Both the position numbers and the translations under genes were made by a program. DNA of 16,765 nucleotides, taken from NCBI GenBank assembly GCA_030635995.1, contig DAOVXU010000015.1, positions 1 through 16,765 of the forward strand, given 5' to 3'. Shown in pieces: positions 13,417 to 16,765 of this stretch. Position 1 is the first letter of the stretch. Every line of letters begins with the position of its first letter. The notes beneath the pieces are model-generated. The model worked only from the letters and a program-made list of their open reading frames with translations. It was not told the origin of the DNA and did not search any database. The DNA is from Arcobacter sp. Its GTDB lineage: Bacteria; Campylobacterota; Campylobacteria; Campylobacterales; Arcobacteraceae.

Positions 13417-14604
13417 CTAAATTTTTCCTTTTATTTTTCTATTCCACTCAGCTAAAGTTTTTTCAAAACCTATTTTATTTGAATAGTAATATTTTATATT
13501 TTTATCTAAATAATCTTGCTCTACATATCCACCAAAATCATGTGGATTTTTATATCCAATATGTTTATCTTTAATATTCATAGGTACTTCTAATATTTTA
13601 CCATTTTGTATCTCATTTAAAGCTTGATTAATAGCACTATAACTACTCCTTGATTTTGGAGAACTTGCTAAATAAACTACACATTGACTTAACAATATTT
13701 TTGCTTCTGGAAAACCAATCTTATTTGCACCTGCTTGGATAGAGGTTGCTAATATAATTGCATTTGGATTTGCATTTCCTATATCTTCACTAGCACTAAT
13801 TACTAATCTTCTTGTAATAAACTCTACACTCTCCCCACCATCAATCAGACGAGCTAAATAATAAATTGAAGCATCTATATCACTTCCACGAATTGATTTT
13901 ATCATAGCACTAGCCAAATCATAATGACTATCTTTAGAACTTACACCATCTCCCATACTACTTGCCCTTAACTCTTTTAAAAGTTCAACAGTAATATCAC
14001 TATTCACTTTATAAGCATAATCCAAAAGATTTAATAATGCCCTAGCATCTCCTCCACTTCCATAAAGTAGATACTCTTTTGCCTCATCATCTATAGTTAT
14101 ATTTTCTAAAATAGAAATTGCCCTATTTAAAAGTATAGTCAAATCATCAATTGTATGTGCTTTAAATTCAAAAAGAAAACTTCTTGATCGTATAGCTGAT
14201 GTTAATGTAAAAAAAGGATTCTCGGTACTTGCTCCAATTACAATTACACTATAATCTTCCATTACAGGTAAGAGCACCTCTTGTTGATTTTTACTAAGCC
14301 TATGAACCTCATCTATAAAAATCAACGGTTTCATAAGGGTATTTTCATATCTTTTAAAAACTACCCTTAATTCATCTATTTTAATTGTTGTAGCATTGAA
14401 ATAATAAAAATCTAATTGCATATCTTGTGCTATAATTTTTGCTAAAGTAGTTTTACCAGTTCCAGGTTTTCCATAAAAAAAAAGATGGGGAATATCTTTT
14501 TTTTCTATAAGTTTATAAAGAGCTTTATCTTTTCCTATTAGATGTTTCTGTCCAATAAATTCATTAAGAGTTTTTGCCTTAAGAAGACTCGTCAAATTTT
14601 CCAT
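13417..14604 (-). CDS. rarA: Replication-associated recombination protein A (AAA+ ATPase)
   Basis: The 395-residue cytoplasmic ATPase belongs to the RarA/MgsA/WRNIP1 family, which acts at stalled replication forks and interacts with SSB. It shows the entry motif LNEFIGQKHLIG (13-24), Walker A GKPGTGKTT (45-53), Walker B IFIDEVHRL (95-103), sensor 1 GASTENP (124-130) and the arginine-finger segment SAIRSRS (136-142). The C-terminal half has the tetramerisation region with SVEFITRRLVISASEDIGNANP. It is somewhat shorter than the E. coli protein (about 447). The start overlaps the end of the pseudouridine synthase gene by 26 bp, which suggests coupled translation; the ribosome site is weak. Confidence 0.94.
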   Translation of the reverse strand: MENLTSLLKAKTLNEFIGQKHLIGKDKALYKLIEKKDIPHLFFYGKPGTGKTTLAKIIAQDMQLDFYYFNATTIKIDELRVVFKRYENTLMKPLIFIDEVHRLSKNQQEVLLPVMEDYSVIVIGASTENPFFTLTSAIRSRSFLFEFKAHTIDDLTILLNRAISILENITIDDEAKEYLLYGSGGDARALLNLLDYAYKVNSDITVELLKELRASSMGDGVSSKDSHYDLASAMIKSIRGSDIDASIYYLARLIDGGESVEFITRRLVISASEDIGNANPNAIILATSIQAGANKIGFPEAKILLSQCVVYLASSPKSRSSYSAINQALNEIQNGKILEVPMNIKDKHIGYKNPHDFGGYVEQDYLDKNIKYYYSNKIGFEKTLAEWNRKIKGKI

Positions 14605-15385
14605 ATTCTTTTTGCATACCAGCTATAAAACTTCTTAAATTCTGGTACTCTTTTCTTTCTAAATATCTTGTTTTTCCTGAAGGTAAAGCATTTAGTGTTA
14701 TTCCACCAAAATCTATCCTTTTCAGATCTTTTACAGGCGTATCAAAATAAGCAAAAAATCTTCTAAGCTCTCTATTTTTACCCTCTGAAATTGACACTTT
14801 TAAAATAGAAAAATTATTAGTATTTTTTTGAATATTGTATCCATTAAATGGTGCAAATTCCATAGCTGTAATTTTACTATCTTTATGTCCTCCTGCACTT
14901 GCATCTAATAAATTCAAACCATTTTTCATAGCAAGTTCCATATTAGCTGTAATTGGTCCTGCAATTTTTATTTTATAAATTCTTTCAAGATTTGAATGCA
15001 TAAGTTCATTTGCTATAACAACATCATCAGTTAAAAGGATAACCCCCTCACTAGCATAATCAAGTCTACCTACAGGCATATAATGTGAAAATTTACTAGG
15101 TAATGTATCAAATATAGTTTTTCTACCTTGAGGATCTTTTTTAGATACTATCTCCCCTTTTTGTTTATTGTAAACTATCACTGTACTTGGTCGGCTATGA
15201 TCAATCTTTACAGTTCTACCATTTACTTTTACAATAGTATGAGAATCTACTTTTGTAGCTAAATCTGTGATAGTTTTACCCTCAATTTCAACTTTTCCCT
15301 CTTGGATTAATTTATCTGCTTCTCGTCTTGAGAATCTACTATTATGCGATATAAATTTATTTAATCTTATTAATTCTTGTGCCAT
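14579..15385 (-). CDS. rluB: RluB/RsuA-family rRNA pseudouridine synthase
   Basis: The 268-residue protein begins with an S4 RNA-binding domain (about 4-55: IRLNKFISHNSRFSRREADKL), followed by the pseudouridine synthase core. The catalytic Asp109 is in VGRLDYASEGVILLTDD (105-121), and the EGKNRELRRFF motif typical of the RsuA/RluB/RluE/RluF group is present. The most likely target is the 23S rRNA site modified by RluB, but the 16S site of RsuA cannot be excluded from sequence alone. The ATG overlaps the stop of kdsD by one base (TAATG) and its 3' end overlaps rarA. It has a charged C-terminal extension (about 245-268) that may be lineage specific. Confidence 0.9.
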   Translation of the reverse strand: MAQELIRLNKFISHNSRFSRREADKLIQEGKVEIEGKTITDLATKVDSHTIVKVNGRTVKIDHSRPSTVIVYNKQKGEIVSKKDPQGRKTIFDTLPSKFSHYMPVGRLDYASEGVILLTDDVVIANELMHSNLERIYKIKIAGPITANMELAMKNGLNLLDASAGGHKDSKITAMEFAPFNGYNIQKNTNNFSILKVSISEGKNRELRRFFAYFDTPVKDLKRIDFGGITLNALPSGKTRYLERKEYQNLRSFIAGMQKEYGKFDESS

Positions 15386-16347
15386 TATTTTATCCCTGCT
15401 TCTATAAGCTTATGTATATGAAGTACCCCATATAATTTATTTTCTTCATCTAATATCAATAATAATTGTATTTTATTATCCTCTATTATCTCCAAAGCAT
15501 TTGATGCTAATATATTTTTATCTTTTATATGTTTTGGATTTTTAGTTGCGATTTCTTCCACTTTTGTATCAAGTGAAAAATTCTCTTTCATCATATATCT
15601 TCTTAAATCTCCATCACTCAGTAATCCAACCACTTTATTATTATCATCAACAACTATTGCATTTCCAAGTCTACCTTCACTCATAATAACAACTGCTTCT
15701 TTTAAAGATGTTCCACATGAAACAATTGGAAGATTTTCTTTTTGAAGTAGATCATCCACTTTAATAAACAACTTTTTACCTAAACTTCCACCTGGATGAA
15801 ATGATGCAAAGTCCTCTTTTTGAAAATCTTTATATCTCATAAGACATACTGCAAGTGCATCTCCAAGAGCCATAGTAAGTGTTGTAGATGATGTTGGAGC
15901 AGTATCTAAAGGACAAGCCTCTTTTGTAATATTCACATCTATAAAAACATCTGAATAACTTGCTAATGTAGATTCTTTATTTTTTGCCATTGCAATAAGT
16001 GGTATATCAAATCGTTTAAGATGTGGCAATAATTGAATAAGTTCTTCACTCTCTCCACTATAAGAGATTCCCAAAACAATATCATCTTTACCAATCATTC
16101 CAAGGTCACCGTGCATCGCTTCTGTTGGGTGTAGGAAAAAACTACTTGTACCAGTACTAGCAAAAGTTGCTGCCATCTTACCACCCACAAGTCCAGATTT
16201 ACCTACACCTGTAATGATTAATTTACCTTTACTAGAGGCGATAAGTTTTACAGCCTTTTCCATCTCATCAGAGATATTAGAAGCAGACTGTATAAGTTCA
16301 TTTGCTTCTATTAATAATACATCTTTTGCTATTTGTTTAAAATCCAT
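15385..16347 (-). CDS. kdsD: D-arabinose 5-phosphate isomerase (KdsD/KpsF family)
   Basis: The 320-residue enzyme interconverts D-ribulose 5-phosphate and D-arabinose 5-phosphate, the first step toward Kdo for lipopolysaccharide. The SIS domain (about 30-175) has GVGKSG (47-52), HPTEAMHGDLG (73-83), ISYSGESEE (94-102) and PTSSTT (151-156). It is followed by HPGGSLGKKL (184-193) and two CBS domains (about 200-258 and 265-320). Length agrees with full-length KdsD. An AGGAAAGG ribosome site precedes the ATG. It lies downstream of RNase J, a neighbourhood I recall from Helicobacter. GutQ or KpsF paralogues share the fold, but the core-genome setting favours the general LPS enzyme. Confidence 0.94.
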   Translation of the reverse strand: MDFKQIAKDVLLIEANELIQSASNISDEMEKAVKLIASSKGKLIITGVGKSGLVGGKMAATFASTGTSSFFLHPTEAMHGDLGMIGKDDIVLGISYSGESEELIQLLPHLKRFDIPLIAMAKNKESTLASYSDVFIDVNITKEACPLDTAPTSSTTLTMALGDALAVCLMRYKDFQKEDFASFHPGGSLGKKLFIKVDDLLQKENLPIVSCGTSLKEAVVIMSEGRLGNAIVVDDNNKVVGLLSDGDLRRYMMKENFSLDTKVEEIATKNPKHIKDKNILASNALEIIEDNKIQLLLILDEENKLYGVLHIHKLIEAGIK

Positions 16348-16391
16348 ATAAAACCTTTCCTAACACTAAACACTAACCCCTAATCACTTCT
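16348..16391 (-). repeat. Short TTAGTGT direct repeat between rnj and kdsD
   Basis: This 44-bp spacer, read on the minus strand, contains two copies of TTAGTGT back to back, flanked by TTAGGGG and TTAGGAAAGG, so TTAG recurs four times. The last unit runs into the kdsD ribosome site. It is richer in G than other spacers in the window. Function unknown. Confidence 0.4.
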
Positions 16392-16765
16392 TTACTGTGC
16401 AATAATTGTTGGAACAATCATTGGGTATTTTCTATATTTTCTAATACAATGTTTTCTAACTGATTTTCGTAAATCATCTTCTAACGCTCTATTGTTTTCT
16501 AAGATACCCTCTTTTACATGAGCTAAATGGTGATCTAACATATCTTCAATCTCTTTTGCAAAATATCTTTCACTTTTAACATCAACTAAACCAAATGAAG
16601 TAACTCTTGCAGGTGAAGTTACTTTTCTTTCACTTAAACTTATTTGAGCAACAATCATAACCATACCTTCATTTGCCATTGTTTGTCTATCAAGAACAAC
16701 ATCATTTGCAATTTTTCTATTTCTTTGATTGTCAATAAATGTTTTACCAGTTTTAACTGTTTTAA
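16392..16765 (-). CDS. rnj: Ribonuclease J, C-terminal part
   Basis: Only the last 124 codons are in the window; the frame stays open upstream past the Met encoded at 16677-16679, so that Met is internal. The visible part matches the C-terminal domain of RNase J: VVLDRQTMANEGMVMIVAQ, then VTSPARVTSFGLVD, an acidic/helical segment, and LRKSVRKHCIRKYRKYPMIVPTI at the end. RNase J is a metallo-beta-lactamase-type endonuclease and 5'-3' exonuclease that matures and degrades RNA; the catalytic domain is outside the window. It precedes kdsD by 44 bp and is likely the upstream member of the same operon. Known from Helicobacter as a central part of the RNA degradation machinery. Confidence 0.88.
   Translation of the reverse strand, partial: KTVKTGKTFIDNQRNRKIANDVVLDRQTMANEGMVMIVAQISLSERKVTSPARVTSFGLVDVKSERYFAKEIEDMLDHHLAHVKEGILENNRALEDDLRKSVRKHCIRKYRKYPMIVPTIIAQ

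Noticed and set aside
1..16765. Search for a new defence, mobile or secondary-metabolite system, CRISPR arrays, tRNAs and IS ends
   Set aside because: Nearly all genes are assignable to known core families; I saw no spaced repeats, no cloverleaf with conserved tRNA boxes, and no transposase or integrase. No new multi-gene system can be supported.

Overview
This is an AT-rich window whose proteins look like those of a Campylobacterota bacterium of the Arcobacter group (inference from family resemblance; no rRNA is present). Pointers to that lineage are a four-subunit pyruvate:ferredoxin oxidoreductase in gamma-delta-alpha order, a cytochrome c-553-type haem domain, a secG/frr/pyrE block, an RNase J gene next to kdsD, and HemJ as the protoporphyrinogen oxidase. 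TTG start codons occur several times, and promoters show clear -10 boxes but no convincing -35 boxes.

Layout. 1-1444 (minus): porC-porD-porA, the last cut by the window edge, for oxidation of pyruvate to acetyl-CoA. 1521-2171 (minus): a HAD phosphatase. 2295-3020 (plus): a periplasmic c-553-like cytochrome with an unknown lysine-rich C-terminal part. 3035-3135: three successive hairpins, including a bidirectional terminator. 3125-3783 (minus): rplT and rpmI (ribosomal proteins L20 and L35), without infC, separated by a structured 113-bp spacer. 3908-5293 (plus): an isolated cobyric acid synthase. 5339-5701 (plus): a one-domain rhodanese, meeting tail to tail a BioC-like methyltransferase (5698-6381, minus), which follows a short DksA/TraR-like regulator (6401-6724, minus).

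6883-10942 (plus) is a tight run of six genes: secG, a secreted polysaccharide deacetylase, frr, pyrE, an RDD membrane protein and an MFS permease. The deacetylase lies inside what I remember as a contiguous secG-frr-pyrE block in relatives. 10964-16765 (minus) is another tight run, in transcription order rnj (partial), kdsD, rluB-type pseudouridine synthase, rarA, hemJ and a membrane diguanylate cyclase with a dCache-like sensor, PAS and GGDEF domains.

The window is mostly core chromosome: central metabolism, translation, cofactor, nucleotide and envelope synthesis. I see no mobile element, CRISPR array, tRNA, rRNA or defence locus, and no convincing new multi-gene system. The best leads are regulatory: a hairpin whose tetraloop is the rpmI stop codon followed by a U-run, and two or three genes whose -10 box sits exactly where the start codon would be the transcript's first base (candidate leaderless mRNAs). 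No gene-free stretch exceeds 300 bases.
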